Source: Tautonia rosea (lineage in GTDB: Bacteria; Planctomycetota; Planctomycetia; Isosphaerales; Isosphaeraceae). Taken from it: a DNA stretch of 64,000 bases. A program made the translations under genes and the position numbers. The stretch spans positions 174,023 through 238,022 of the forward strand of contig NZ_JABBYO010000010.1 of NCBI RefSeq assembly GCF_012958305.1, given 5' to 3'. Positions 34,553-44,555 of this stretch are shown here, in pieces (within the stretch, counting starts at the first letter, position 1; each line of letters opens with the position of its first letter). Under the pieces are notes generated by a model. That model saw nothing but the letters and a program-made list of their open reading frames with translations. It ran no database searches and was not told the origin of the DNA.

Positions 34553-36835
34553 CTAGTCGCCCAGCGGAGTCGGCAGCAGGACTCGGAGAACGGTCGATCG
34601 CTCTTGCGTGGCGGTGGTCGGTTGTTCGCCATCGAGCACGAGCGCCGACGACGGACCATCCAGCTCGGCCAGGAGGATCGGTCGGCCCAGGTCGAGCTGC
34701 GCCGAGAGGTCAAGCTGGCCGAGCACCAGGTTCGACTTCTGCCCCCGCTGGCGACGCCCGGTTCGAGCGAAGCTGAGCGATCGGATCAGGTCCCCTCGGG
34801 AGACCGTCACCGTGGCGTTGGGGTCGTAGGTATAGATCTGGTTGAAGTTTCGGGCGATCTGGTCGAGGTATCCGGTCAGGTTCCGGTTGCTGGCCGAGGT
34901 GATCCGGACCGTCTCGCCGGGGGCAATCGGCTGGTCGAACAGGTAGACATCCCCGGAATAGGCGATGAGCACCTGATTCATCGTCCGGCCGAGGCGGTTG
35001 GTAATCGTCCCGTCGAGCCGATTGCCGCCCAGGTCGGTCAGCTCGGCGTCGATCGCCGGGGGCATGTCGTCGTACCAGGTCCCCATTAGCGCCCGGGTCG
35101 TCCAGATGGGCACGCGAACGCCCGACAGTTCCGACGGCGGGGTACTCGACATCGGGTCGTTCGGCGACTGATAGGCGTAGCCGGTGCTGGTCAGAGCCAT
35201 CCCGCCGGTGTTCCCCATGCCGCCGAAGCTGCGCTCGGCGGTGCCGAACCAGGTGGTAATCACCTCATCCACCTCGCCGGCGGGCAACGGCTCGGCGGTT
35301 TCGGGGGCGTCGGTGTCGATCGGCAAGGGAAGGACGCTGACGTCGTAGTCGCGGTTCTGGGGGCTAAAGATCGTGGCGAAGCTCGTTCCCCGGGCCAGAT
35401 AGCGGTCGCCGTCGCCGAAGCCCTGGTCAACGTCGACCACATCGACCCGGTTGATCCGCAGGTCCGTTCCCTTGACCGCGTAGGCCGTGGCGTAGGCGAT
35501 CAGGCTGACGATCACCACGATCGCCGGGAAGGTGATCCAGGTCAGCTCCATTCGCTTCACGATGCGCTTCAGGAAGAAGTAATCGCCCGGGCCGATCAGC
35601 AGGATGTACAGGAATACAAACCCCGCGACCCACCCGAAAGGAACCAGCCGGACCCCCTGAAACTGTTCCAGCGAACGGTGCAGATAGCTCGACAGGTCGC
35701 GGACCTCTCCCGTGTAAAACGCGCTTGAGGTGCTCGTCTCGCTCACCGTCGCCTCTCGGCCGCCGAGGTCGAGCACGCGGGACCAGAAGGCATTGCGATC
35801 GCGCCAGTCGGTGAACGGTCGTTCGTCGACGCTCAGGCCGACAACGGTCACGCGGCCCAGGCCGTAGGGCCCTCGGACGATGACCGGACCGCCCACGGAT
35901 CGGTCGTCTAGCAGGATGCGAGCCCCTCGGCCCGGCACCGGCGTGAACGACGTGACCGAGACAAGATTCCCTGGCGTGGTGATCGGCGCGATCGAACCAA
36001 CGAACGACTCGATCGCCCCCAGGTCTCCTGTCTCCGTCCGTTCGGCGGGCAAGGCGGGCAGCAGGTCGGCGAGCACACTGTCGGGATCCGACGCCACTTG
36101 CCAGCGGGCGAAGCTCCCGGCTAGAACCAGATGACCGCCGTTGCGGACCCACTGCAACAGCGGCTGACTCCGAAAATCCTGCAAGCCTTCCAGCGTGCCG
36201 GGATCGTTCAGGTCGAGAATCAAGGCTTCGACCGCGTCGTAACCGTACCAGCGGTCCGGAACCCCCTCGGGCACGGCCAGGCGAGAGACGATCAGCCGGG
36301 CATCCTGCAAGGGGTCGGTCGAGCGATACTCGGCCATGCTCGGCAGCAGATCAACCCCTCCCGGATTGCCGATCACGGCCAGCACGATCTGCTCGGGGTC
36401 GAGCCAGGAAACGTTGTCTTCGGTCTCGACAGCCCTGAGCCGACCCCTCTCGTCGAAGACCTCGACCCGGAACGTGGTGGCCGTGTCGCCGGGCCGAACG
36501 TACGTCAAGAACGAGGCGAGCGACCGGGCCGGAACGTCGACCCGCCGTCGGACGATCGTCGGCACACCGCCGTCATCGGGAACGATCACCCGAAGCTCTC
36601 CGGCGAACCGCTCGGGGCCGCCTTGAAGATCGACCCGTACCGGAGTCCACGCGCCGATCTTGTACGCCTGATCGGCCCGATCTTCGGCCAGACCGACCCG
36701 GATATTCTCGATCGTGACGACCGCCTCGGATTGTCGAGCGACCGCCGTCGCGGCTCCTCGTTCCAGCCCGGCAACTGCCGCGAGTGCGACCATTGCCGCC
36801 AGGACCGGGCGGCGAACTCGGAACGATGACCTCAT
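34553..36835 (-). CDS. Exported membrane protein with class-I GATase-like domain, ABC-associated
   Basis: A 760-aa protein starting at ATG 36835 (GGAG 7 nt upstream); the open frame to 37063 precedes the signal peptide FRVRRPVLAAMVALAAVAGL and is unlikely. After the signal comes a beta-sandwich region (about 30-150, WTPVRVDLQGGPERFAGELR). Then a flavodoxin/GATase-I-like alpha/beta domain (about 150-330) follows, with LLQWVRNGGHLVLAGSFARW and YGLGRVTVVGLSVDERPFTD. Two membrane helices, FGWVAGFVFLYILLIGPGDY and TWITFPAIVVIVSLIAYATA, come near 395-460, and a long C-terminal beta domain completes it. The ABC ATPase gene follows 121 nt downstream. It is probably an envelope-transport auxiliary; no active-site Cys is evident. 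Confidence 0.78.
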   Translation of the reverse strand: MRSSFRVRRPVLAAMVALAAVAGLERGAATAVARQSEAVVTIENIRVGLAEDRADQAYKIGAWTPVRVDLQGGPERFAGELRVIVPDDGGVPTIVRRRVDVPARSLASFLTYVRPGDTATTFRVEVFDERGRLRAVETEDNVSWLDPEQIVLAVIGNPGGVDLLPSMAEYRSTDPLQDARLIVSRLAVPEGVPDRWYGYDAVEALILDLNDPGTLEGLQDFRSQPLLQWVRNGGHLVLAGSFARWQVASDPDSVLADLLPALPAERTETGDLGAIESFVGSIAPITTPGNLVSVTSFTPVPGRGARILLDDRSVGGPVIVRGPYGLGRVTVVGLSVDERPFTDWRDRNAFWSRVLDLGGREATVSETSTSSAFYTGEVRDLSSYLHRSLEQFQGVRLVPFGWVAGFVFLYILLIGPGDYFFLKRIVKRMELTWITFPAIVVIVSLIAYATAYAVKGTDLRINRVDVVDVDQGFGDGDRYLARGTSFATIFSPQNRDYDVSVLPLPIDTDAPETAEPLPAGEVDEVITTWFGTAERSFGGMGNTGGMALTSTGYAYQSPNDPMSSTPPSELSGVRVPIWTTRALMGTWYDDMPPAIDAELTDLGGNRLDGTITNRLGRTMNQVLIAYSGDVYLFDQPIAPGETVRITSASNRNLTGYLDQIARNFNQIYTYDPNATVTVSRGDLIRSLSFARTGRRQRGQKSNLVLGQLDLSAQLDLGRPILLAELDGPSSALVLDGEQPTTATQERSTVLRVLLPTPLGD

Positions 36836-37118
36836 GGTGCCTCTCCGCGGTCGCTGCATGTCACCTGGGGCGGGTTCGGGCGGATCTGGGGACACGAGAA
36901 GACACCGATTGGCCAGCACCCTTGCCTCGCTCGCAAGGAGACCGCAGCGCCTCGGTGCCCCGTCCGGAAGAACTGGGCCGATCCAACAGTGGCGTCGTCG
37001 AGGGGTGAAGGCATTCCGTACGTCGAGAGGAAGCAAGATCGGATCGAGTGTCGTCCCAACCACCAGAGGGCGAATGTCTGTGAAGGCGGTTCAAGCGGTC
37101 GCGAGGCCGATCGGGGGC

Positions 37119-37442
37119 TCAGGGCTTCTCGGACGGGTCGCAGCGGCAAGGTTCGCCACCGCAGCCGGGGCAGCCCTGGCCGTACTTGCGCCGCACCGCC
37201 GCGTCGAGGTCGATCCCGCGAAGGTTGGCCAGTGTCGCCAGCCAGGCGAGCACGTCGGCCATCTCCAGGGCGAGATCCTCATCGCTCCCGCTGCGAAGCG
37301 CCTCGGCCAGCTCGCCGAACTCGGCGGTCAGCCAGAGGAACGTCGCGGCGTCACCTCGCGCGGCATCCTTGACGCCGTAGAGCGAGGCGATTCGACGCTG
37401 CAACGCGCCCAGCGTCATCCCTCCGGCGGAAGATTCGCTCAT
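37119..37442 (-). CDS. MazG-like nucleotide pyrophosphohydrolase with C-terminal Cys cluster
   Basis: A 107-aa all-helical protein. The MazG/dUTPase-superfamily metal site is visible as TAEFGELAEALR (ExxE) followed by LALEMADVLAWLATLANLRG (ExxD), the usual E-x2-E...E-x2-D arrangement for Mg. The last 20 residues, YGQGCPGCGGEPCRCDPSEK, contain four Cys suited to zinc binding, an addition absent from E. coli MazG. It likely hydrolyses (d)NTPs to monophosphates as a house-cleaning enzyme. ATG 37442 is preferred; GTG 37445 is adjacent. Gene order on this strand is beta protein (37534), MazG-like, then the GATase-like membrane protein. Confidence 0.85.
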   Translation of the reverse strand: MSESSAGGMTLGALQRRIASLYGVKDAARGDAATFLWLTAEFGELAEALRSGSDEDLALEMADVLAWLATLANLRGIDLDAAVRRKYGQGCPGCGGEPCRCDPSEKP

Positions 37443-37533
37443 CACGGCTCAATGTTAAAGCCAGGGGCCGAGAATTGCCAGCCCCGGGCCGACCTTTGCC
37501 ACGGTCGGCCCGGAGCGATTCGCAAGCGCTCGA

Positions 37534-38475
37534 TCAGGGAATCTGGTTGCCGACGACCAGGAACAGACCTGGCGGGAACGGATTCTGGACCGAGAATCGG
37601 CTCGTCCCGACGAAATCTCCCAGATCAAGGAACGGCCCGGCCAGCGTCCGGTTGATCCGGAAGATGCTGCCCACATCGACCAGCACCCCGCCGTCAATCC
37701 GAGCCCCTCGCCCTCCCAGGCCCGTGCCCGAGGCCGGCTGTTCGAGCAAGCCCAGGTCGCGGCCGATCTGAACGCTCGCCCCGTCGGTCATCGTCAGGTA
37801 GCCGCCCACGTTCAGGACGTTCAGATCCAGACCCGTCCGAATGCCGGTATCCGGCCCCGCCAGGTGGGCGCTGCGGAGAATCTCCAACTGGTTCAGCGTG
37901 CCTGCCACATCGACTGTCGCGCCCGGCTCCATCTCGGCGATCGCAATCCGATCGACCGTGGAATCGCTGCGGACGATCAGCGGGCCGCTCAGCTTGGCCG
38001 TGTTGTAGCCGAAAATGCCGTTGATCGGGCCATACACGTCAAGCAGGCCGACGTTCAACATCCCGTCGCCAAACCCCTTGAACGGGCCGAACGTATGAGC
38101 ACCCCGAGGAACCCGAACCCGCGGCAGCGGAACAATATCCAGCTCACTCAGCGTGTTCGTCCCTCGCACGACCAGGCCGATCCGGCCGTCGGGCAACGAG
38201 GTCGACGTCACCGCCCCCTCGCCGGTCAGTTGCACCCGATAGCGTTCGCCGTCGGTGTCGGTCACCGTCACCGCGCTGCCGGCCGCGGTCACAAACCGCT
38301 GGACGTGGCCGCGAGTGCCGAAGCCCAGTTGCTGCGCGAGCATGGCCCGTTGCTGCAGGAAGCGGGCACCGGGGGTCAGGGTCGACATCAGTTGTCGTGA
38401 TTCGAGGGCATCGCCGATGGCCGGCCGGTAAGTCCGTCGAGCCGGCCGACCCGTCCTGTCTCGCTTGCTCATCAT
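37534..38475 (-). CDS. LEPR-XLL-like secreted beta-repeat protein
   Basis: A 313-aa protein from ATG 38475, with GGAGG 7 nt upstream; the longer frame to 38793 is not supported. The N-terminus MMSKRDRTGRPARRTYRP followed by ALESRQLMS is a variant of the planctomycete LEPR-XLL motif, as in the giant beta-helix protein at 12443. The rest is a beta-rich repetitive domain with segments such as LSGPLIVRSDSTVDRIAIAE, LNVLNVGGYLTMTDGASVQI and IDGGVLVDVGSIFRINRTLA, resembling single-stranded beta-helix rungs. No catalytic residues. Probably a surface or matrix protein. It is divergently oriented from the porin gene. Confidence 0.78.
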   Translation of the reverse strand: MMSKRDRTGRPARRTYRPAIGDALESRQLMSTLTPGARFLQQRAMLAQQLGFGTRGHVQRFVTAAGSAVTVTDTDGERYRVQLTGEGAVTSTSLPDGRIGLVVRGTNTLSELDIVPLPRVRVPRGAHTFGPFKGFGDGMLNVGLLDVYGPINGIFGYNTAKLSGPLIVRSDSTVDRIAIAEMEPGATVDVAGTLNQLEILRSAHLAGPDTGIRTGLDLNVLNVGGYLTMTDGASVQIGRDLGLLEQPASGTGLGGRGARIDGGVLVDVGSIFRINRTLAGPFLDLGDFVGTSRFSVQNPFPPGLFLVVGNQIP

Positions 38476-38988
38476 CCCGATTCCTCCCTGAATTGGTCGG
38501 GTGCGTGCTCGAAGCCTCCGGCCCCGCCCGTCGATCGCTCGACACGCCGTCTCCGAAGAGCCACACGTCCTCCATGATCGGCACGCTCTCAACGGCCGAT
38601 CGGGCCGGATCGGCCTCGGTTTGCCCTGCGGGTCGGCCTGTACAGGTCTTGCCGATCCTCGTGTCCGACCGAGCGGCCCAAGAGCCTGGATCGCCGCGAT
38701 TGCCACCCGATCGAAACGGATCAAGGGCTTTTTTCGAGCGAATCGGTTGTGCCTGCCCTGGGGCGTCTCATTGGTGTCAGTGCATTCGGTCACCGCGCCT
38801 CACGTCGCCTGGATCGATTCGCAAAACCAGGCCAGGAAGACCCGTCGGAATCCCGGGTTTCGTTGGATCGATTGGATTGGATTGGATTGTCAGGCCAGAT
38901 CTGCCGATTATTCGATTCGTCCGAAGCCGAAGCTCGAACCTCTCAGAGGGTTCATGGCCCGTCTCTCGCGGGAAAAGGGCACGAACGA
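38476..38988. other. Gene-free divergent interval with short ATTGG repeat
   Basis: This 513-bp gap lies between the LEPR-like gene and the porin gene. The porin frame stays open to 38749, but without a ribosome site or signal peptide. A run of nearly four ATTGG copies occupies 38871-38889. No RNA gene was recognised. Both promoters must lie here. Confidence 0.4.
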
Positions 38989-40671
38989 ATGACCACAAAC
39001 CTTGCCATTCCAACGAGAGTGAAGCGGGTTGTTCTGAAGCTCGTTCTCGCCGGAATCCCCTTCTCGGCAGCTTGGGGCCAGGAGCCGTCTCGTCCCGAGG
39101 TCGAGCTGCCCCCAGTGGAGTCTGCCCTGCCCGCGTCGGAGCCTTCGATCGCGGAATTGCAGGCCCAGGTGGCGGAATTACAGGAGTTGATGCGTGCCAG
39201 CCTCGTGCGACAGCAAGCCCTGGAACAGCGCGTGATTGAACTCCAGGGAGGCCCGCCCGATCAGGCGGTGGTTCCGGTTCAGGCTTCGAGCGGCTCGGAG
39301 TCGCTGTCCTCGGTCATGCCCGGGGGACCGTCAACGAGCAGTCCGCCCCCATCCTTCGCCGGTCCCGGATCGGGAAGCGACGCCCAGGGCCGATCGCTCA
39401 TGCCCCCCGGCTATCCGGGAGCCTCCGTGGCCGACATGCCCGCCGCCCCCTTGAGCCTCAACGGCAAGACGAAGTTCGGCCCAGGTTTCCAGATCAGCTC
39501 CGAGGATGATGAGTTCGTCATCCAGTTCCACAACCTGACCCAGGTGGACGGCCGCTTCTACCAGCAGGGAGGGCAAACCTTTTCGCGAGATACCTTCGCC
39601 GTCCCTCGCCAGTGGTTCATCTTCAACGGCCAGCTCACCCGGCCGTTCGAGTATTACGTCGCACTCAACCAGGGTTTCGACAACCTGAACCTGCTCGACG
39701 CCTTTCTCAACATCCGGTTTGACGACCGGTTCCAGATCCGCGCCGGTCGCTATAAGACTCCCTTTACCTACGAGTTCTACGGACTTCCCATCAACGGCCT
39801 GATCACCCCCGAGCGCTCCCAGTTCTTCAATAACTTCGGCCTGAACCGAGACGTTGGCGTGATGGCCTGGGGCAGCTTCCTCGACAAACGCATCGAGTAC
39901 GCCGCCGGCATCTTCAACGGCAGCCGGAATGCCTTCATCGACGCCGATAATGGCAAGGACGTGGCGGCCTACGTCAATACCCGGCCCTTTGCCTTCACCG
40001 ATTCCCGCATGCTCCAGAACTTCAGCGTGGGCGGATCGCTCAACGCCGGACACCAGATTGAGCCAAGAGTCCCTCGTGTCCTTCGGCTGAACGTCCCCAC
40101 CACGGCCAACGCCGCGATCGGGACGCCGTTCCTGCTCTTCAACGATGGGGTCCTCGAATCCGGCGAGCGGGCCCTCTGGTCGCTGCACCTGGCCTGGTAC
40201 TATCGCCAGCTCTCTCTTATTGGCGAATGGCAAAGCGGTTACGAGACGTACGCCTTTGCCGAGACCCCCCTGGAGCGGACCCGATCGCCGGTACAGAGCT
40301 ACTACGTGGCCGCCGGCTACTTCCTGACCGGAGAGGAAGTGACCTCCCGAGGGGTCGTCGCGCCGCTGCGGCCCTTTGACATTCGCCAGGGCCGCCGAGG
40401 TCCCGGTGCGCTCGAACTGGCCTTCCGCTACAACTACCTCAACGTTGGTGATGAGGTCTTCACAGGCGGATTTGCCGATCCGAACCTCTGGACCGACGAG
40501 GTCACCTCGATCGACCTGGGCCTGAACTGGTACATGACCCAGTACATCAAGGTGTTTGCCGGCTGGCAGCACAGCATGTTCGGTAGTCCAGTCCTGCTCC
40601 GATCCGAGCCGTACGAGCAGCTTCAGTTAACCAGCGACCTGTTCTGGTTCCGCTTCCAGGTCTACTTCTGA
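38989..40671 (+). CDS. Phosphate-selective porin O/P-type outer-membrane protein
   Basis: A 560-aa protein from ATG 38989. A signal peptide, VKRVVLKLVLAGIPFSAAWG-Q, precedes a coiled coil IAELQAQVAELQELMRASL (about 48-66, trimerisation stalk) and a Pro/Ser/Gly-rich linker to about 150. The beta-barrel then follows the OprO/OprP pattern: IQFHNLTQVDGRFYQQ, FAVPRQWFIFNGQLTRPFEY, FQIRAGRYKTPFTYEFYGLP, LNRDVGVMAWGSFLDKRIEY, and the terminal strand ending FWFRFQVYF with the aromatic C-terminal residue expected for BAM recognition. It is an outer-membrane channel for anions or phosphate; ligand specificity is not provable from sequence. It supports a diderm envelope. Confidence 0.9.
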   Translation: MTTNLAIPTRVKRVVLKLVLAGIPFSAAWGQEPSRPEVELPPVESALPASEPSIAELQAQVAELQELMRASLVRQQALEQRVIELQGGPPDQAVVPVQASSGSESLSSVMPGGPSTSSPPPSFAGPGSGSDAQGRSLMPPGYPGASVADMPAAPLSLNGKTKFGPGFQISSEDDEFVIQFHNLTQVDGRFYQQGGQTFSRDTFAVPRQWFIFNGQLTRPFEYYVALNQGFDNLNLLDAFLNIRFDDRFQIRAGRYKTPFTYEFYGLPINGLITPERSQFFNNFGLNRDVGVMAWGSFLDKRIEYAAGIFNGSRNAFIDADNGKDVAAYVNTRPFAFTDSRMLQNFSVGGSLNAGHQIEPRVPRVLRLNVPTTANAAIGTPFLLFNDGVLESGERALWSLHLAWYYRQLSLIGEWQSGYETYAFAETPLERTRSPVQSYYVAAGYFLTGEEVTSRGVVAPLRPFDIRQGRRGPGALELAFRYNYLNVGDEVFTGGFADPNLWTDEVTSIDLGLNWYMTQYIKVFAGWQHSMFGSPVLLRSEPYEQLQLTSDLFWFRFQVYF

Positions 40672-40745
40672 TCGGAACCATTAGGAGCGAAGTCCCCCTC
40701 GGCACTGTTCGAGAGGAATCTGGTCGCATGGGTTGGCGTGCAGGG

Positions 40746-41234
40746 TTACGGGTTCCCCGGTGGCATGCCGATGCCGGAGAACGGCTCGTCAGGCGGTGGG
40801 AATTTCCTGTGAAGGATGTTGCTCGCGACAATCCCGAACGCCTGCGGATGGTCTCGCTGCGTCCTCAGCAACTCGGCCCGGTCGTCCTGCGACAAAACAC
40901 TGCCGAAGAGTGCAGTCCCAAAGCCCTGGGTCCTGAAGAAAGCCGTTTCCCGCTGGGTGAAGGTTTCGATTGCTTCGTCCGACGGTGGCCCCTGGAACAA
41001 CGTCTCGTTTGTCTCGGCCCAATCGCCGATCTTGCCTGAAAAGGCGTTTCTCACACGAGAGGGGTAGCGTTCATATCCGAGGTTCCTCCGAATCCCGGTA
41101 ATCAAGGACCCCAGGGTGTGACTGCCCGAGTGCCTCTCCGCCACCGCAAAATACCGGTCACGCTGCCCCAATTGCGAGGACACTGGGCGATCGCTGCCAA
41201 GCGAACTCTGCTCAGAATCAAGGCCTTGCGACAT
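40746..41234 (-). CDS. Hypothetical 162-aa protein
   Basis: ATG 41234 is preceded by AGGAG at 7 nt, which supports a real gene. The product is soluble, polar and has no signal peptide or membrane segment. Visible features are SGSHTLGSLITGIRRNLGYE, ETNETLFQGPPSDEAIETFT, FFRTQGFGTALFGSVLSQDD, RAELLRTQRDHPQAFGIVAS and a Pro/Gly-rich end PDEPFSGIGMPPGNP. I recognise no family. Base composition is somewhat lower in GC than its neighbours, and the 41235-41548 gap behind it is also AT-richer (ATTATC, TTTTTATGC), so the segment may be foreign. It is convergent with the porin gene. Confidence 0.65.
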   Translation of the reverse strand: MSQGLDSEQSSLGSDRPVSSQLGQRDRYFAVAERHSGSHTLGSLITGIRRNLGYERYPSRVRNAFSGKIGDWAETNETLFQGPPSDEAIETFTQRETAFFRTQGFGTALFGSVLSQDDRAELLRTQRDHPQAFGIVASNILHRKFPPPDEPFSGIGMPPGNP

Positions 41235-41548
41235 GACTCGTCTCCTGTCTTGATGGTTGCCGCGTGTGAGATTGCGGAAGCCACATCACCCAAGAGCGAG
41301 ATTATCTTTGCGCAATCATGGTGAGAGAGTCAAGTGTTCTCGCGCCTTTTTATGCAGGGTCATTCGTGGTCAAGCGACCCAATGGGAAGAATGGCCAAAC
41401 AATGATCGTTTCAAGAATTCAACAGGTGGATTCAAGCGTGATCGTCCTGGGTTCGCGAGCGGACGCGAACCCGGAAACGCTCCCCTCGGGCGTCGGCAGG
41501 TCACGATTCAGAAGGTCACGGCGGACCGCCTGAGCGTGAGACGAGCGG

Positions 41549-44395
41549 TCATCGCGGACCCGCCCCGGCGCCCAACTCGTCTCGAAGGGACTTGGCGTCC
41601 GTATGGTCGGGAGAGCGTTCGAGAACGCTCTCGAGCACCGATCGGGCCTCGTCCTCTGCTCCGTCGGCGGCGAGGGCTCGGGCTCGCTTGACCCGCAGGG
41701 CGTCGGGGTCTTGCGGCTCAAGGCCGAGCGCGACCTCGAACTCCCTCGCCGCCTCGGCATGGCGGCCGAGACCGGCGTAGGCGTCGCCCAGGACCGTGTG
41801 CGCCGTGACGTCGTTCACATCAATATAAAGGCATTCCTCTGCCCATCGAGCGGCCTGCTCGAAGTCCTCACGCGCCAGATGACGCTCGGCCAGAACCTTG
41901 CGGACGGAAAGATCATCCGGGTCGTTTTCGGCCAGCCGGGCGAGGTCGCCGAGGAAGGCGTCCACGTCTCCTTGACGCAGATGCACGCGGGCCAGGCCCG
42001 CGAGCCACTTCGAGTTCAAGGGATCGTCGCGGCGGGCCAGCTCGTACAGCCGGGCGGCTTCCTCCAGGTCGCCGTCCTTCATCGTCAGCTCGGCCAGGAG
42101 ATCCACCACCCGCTCGTTCGGTCGGTCCTCGTCCACGGCGGGGCGGAGCAGCTCGAGCGCCTTCGCATCGTCGCCAATGAGCATCATCACCCGAGCCATC
42201 ACATACGAGGCGAGCGGCTGATGCGGTTCCAGTTCGAGCGCCTTTTCCGCAAACGGCCGGGCACTCTTGTAGTCACGCCGGGCAAAGTACTCGTACGCGA
42301 CCTTCGCGTTCAGCTCGGCGTTGTCGGGCTCCTTGCGGGTGTCGAGCAAGAGACGGGAGAAGGAAACGGATTCCTCGTCCTCGACACGCGTCCGGATCGT
42401 CTCCACCACCGCGTCGAGATGCGCCAGATACCCTTCCTCGAAGTCCTCGACCGGCACGCCAAAGGTCGATTCGACTGCCTCCTTTGTCGTCATACCCAGG
42501 CGATACGCTTCCAGCAGGTCAGCCAGCGCCCCCGCTCCGAACCGTTCGACCATGTACCGGGCATAAAGCTGGGCCTGGCAGTAGGCCAGTTGCCGCTCGT
42601 CCGGCTCTTTCGGCCGGATGAAGCCGAGGTTGATCGTCTCCAGATTCAACAGGTTCCGCTTCGGCACCCGATCAACGAGCAGCTTGTTCCAGGCCTGCGG
42701 CCTCGGGCCGCCCTCGCTCTCAACAGCCAGGGCCTCGGTGTACCAGTGCGGAATGTTGAAATTCGTTTGTTGCAAGGTGATCACGTGAGCGACCTCATGC
42801 GTCAGCACCCGAGCCCAGTTGAACGCCTGCCGCGTCGCCGCCGGGCTGGCCAGCGCCACTACCTTGCCGGTGCAGGCCCCGACCGTCGGGATGAACGGCA
42901 ATGCCGTCGTGCGTCCGCTGAACTTCTCGTGATCCTTCATGATCTGGATCGAGGTCTTCCCCGGCGGCTCGAATCCAAACCGCTCCACCAGCTCGGGGTG
43001 AACTTTCTCCAGATAATCGGCCATGTAGCGCCCGAGCAGCAGATCCTGCGTCGGGTCGACCAGCACAATGTAATGGTCCGTCTCGATCGCCTCGTACGAG
43101 GCCATATGATCGAGCACTTTCATCATGTTGTCGGCACGAATGTTGAACGGGTCGGCATCGAAGGCCACGTCGAACAGGGCCCGGGCCTCGGTTTCGCGGC
43201 CGATCTGCATGTAGAGCATCCCCAGCCCCACCTTCGGACCCGCCGCGGCAGGATCGGCCGCAATGGCTTCGAGAAAAGCCCGTTCGGCCGGATGATACTT
43301 GCGGCGATCGGCCAGCCGATCACCCAGCGCCTCGTAAAAGGCCACCGGCCGGGGGGTATCACGCAGCGCCGCCGCTTCGGCCGCCGCCGCCCCAATCGGC
43401 TGCACCAGCAACTGATACGACGCCGCCAGCCGAGCCAGCGCGTCCTGATCGCGAGGATTCAGCCCCACCGCATTCTTCGACGCCTCCAGCGCGTCCGTAA
43501 ACCGCTCGTCCGAGATGTTCAGATCGGCCAGCAAGACCAGCGCGGGGGCATACGATGGATTGATCTCCAGCGCGGCCTCGGCCTTCGATCGTCCGTCGCT
43601 CAACGCGTAATTGTCCAGGTCGATCCGGCCGAGCGTCACCAGCACCTCGGCCGCGCTCGGGTTGATGAGCAGGGCCCGGTTCAGCTCTCGGCGGGCATTC
43701 CCTTGCTGATAGCCGTCGAAGAACAGCTCCCCTTGCAGCCAGGCCGCTTGCCAGGCTCGGGGATCAACCTTCAAGGCCCCTTCATACAGCTCATTGATCA
43801 CATCGTTGAGCGATTGCGCCAGGTCTTCGCCGCGAGCCGTGGCCCGGTAATACCGCTGGGCGGCCTGGCCGATGAGGATCAAGGCGTCCGGATCGCGCCG
43901 GGCTTCCTTGTTACGGGCATTGAAGTCTCGGATGAACCAGCGATAGGCTTCGAGGGCTTCCTTCGTCTCTCCCCTTGCGTCGTGCAAGAGGGCCGCGACC
44001 CACCGAGCGCGTCGGCAGAGAGTGTCCGCCTCCAGCGCCTGGGCGACGAGGTCGTCGGCGGCGTCCCACTGTCCCCGTTGGAACTGCAATTCGGCGAGCA
44101 TGCCGAGCACCTCGGCATCCGGCTCCTCAGCGCCGGCCAGGGCGTCGAGGGTTTCGATCGCCTCGTCGATCCGTCCCATGCTCCGCAGGCAATCGGCCTT
44201 CTGACGGGCGACTCGGGAGGCCTCGCCCGGGTCGGCCGGTTCGAGGGCTTCCAACCGTTCCAGGGCCCTCGCGTAGCGGCCGGTTTGCCAGTCGCGGCGA
44301 GCCTCTTCCAGCTCATCGGCCCGGACTAACGCTCCGCCGATGAGGTGCCCGCTCCCGATTCCGATGAGGAGAAACACGAAGATCCGAAGCCGCAT
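41549..44395 (-). CDS. TPR protein with gluzincin (peptidase MA-like) domain
   Basis: A 948-aa exported protein. ATG 44395 (GAGAGGG 5 nt upstream) starts a signal peptide MRLRIFVFLLIGIGSGHLIG; the frame to 44488 adds an unsupported extension. TPR-like repeats occupy about 25-440 (RDWQTGRYARALERLEALEP). A zinc-metallopeptidase domain follows with RVLTHEVAHVITLQQTNFNI near 527-546 (HEVAH = HExxH) and IPHWYTEALAVESEGG, whose Glu is the likely third ligand. More TPRs cover about 680-940 (YEFARRDYKSARPFAEKALE-like repeats). It is a periplasmic peptidase or scaffold. It lies 160 nt downstream of the MoxR-DUF58 pair and may belong to that operon. Confidence 0.88.
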   Translation of the reverse strand: MRLRIFVFLLIGIGSGHLIGGALVRADELEEARRDWQTGRYARALERLEALEPADPGEASRVARQKADCLRSMGRIDEAIETLDALAGAEEPDAEVLGMLAELQFQRGQWDAADDLVAQALEADTLCRRARWVAALLHDARGETKEALEAYRWFIRDFNARNKEARRDPDALILIGQAAQRYYRATARGEDLAQSLNDVINELYEGALKVDPRAWQAAWLQGELFFDGYQQGNARRELNRALLINPSAAEVLVTLGRIDLDNYALSDGRSKAEAALEINPSYAPALVLLADLNISDERFTDALEASKNAVGLNPRDQDALARLAASYQLLVQPIGAAAAEAAALRDTPRPVAFYEALGDRLADRRKYHPAERAFLEAIAADPAAAGPKVGLGMLYMQIGRETEARALFDVAFDADPFNIRADNMMKVLDHMASYEAIETDHYIVLVDPTQDLLLGRYMADYLEKVHPELVERFGFEPPGKTSIQIMKDHEKFSGRTTALPFIPTVGACTGKVVALASPAATRQAFNWARVLTHEVAHVITLQQTNFNIPHWYTEALAVESEGGPRPQAWNKLLVDRVPKRNLLNLETINLGFIRPKEPDERQLAYCQAQLYARYMVERFGAGALADLLEAYRLGMTTKEAVESTFGVPVEDFEEGYLAHLDAVVETIRTRVEDEESVSFSRLLLDTRKEPDNAELNAKVAYEYFARRDYKSARPFAEKALELEPHQPLASYVMARVMMLIGDDAKALELLRPAVDEDRPNERVVDLLAELTMKDGDLEEAARLYELARRDDPLNSKWLAGLARVHLRQGDVDAFLGDLARLAENDPDDLSVRKVLAERHLAREDFEQAARWAEECLYIDVNDVTAHTVLGDAYAGLGRHAEAAREFEVALGLEPQDPDALRVKRARALAADGAEDEARSVLESVLERSPDHTDAKSLRDELGAGAGPR

Positions 44396-44555
44396 GGTCG
44401 CCCTCTCCGTGGGTGCTCGTCCGCAGTGGGATACGTACCGCGTCGGCCGGGGTCGACTCCGGCCGCGCACGTCGATCGACCCTTCCACCTTACCACTCCC
44501 GACTCAATTCCTACCAGGGTCGTCAGTGCCTCGCAGTGCCGAGCCGCCGAAATGC

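Noticed and set aside
38871..38889. ATTGG tandem repeat in the porin leader
   Set aside because: Fewer than four copies; too short to argue for function, although it could vary between strains.
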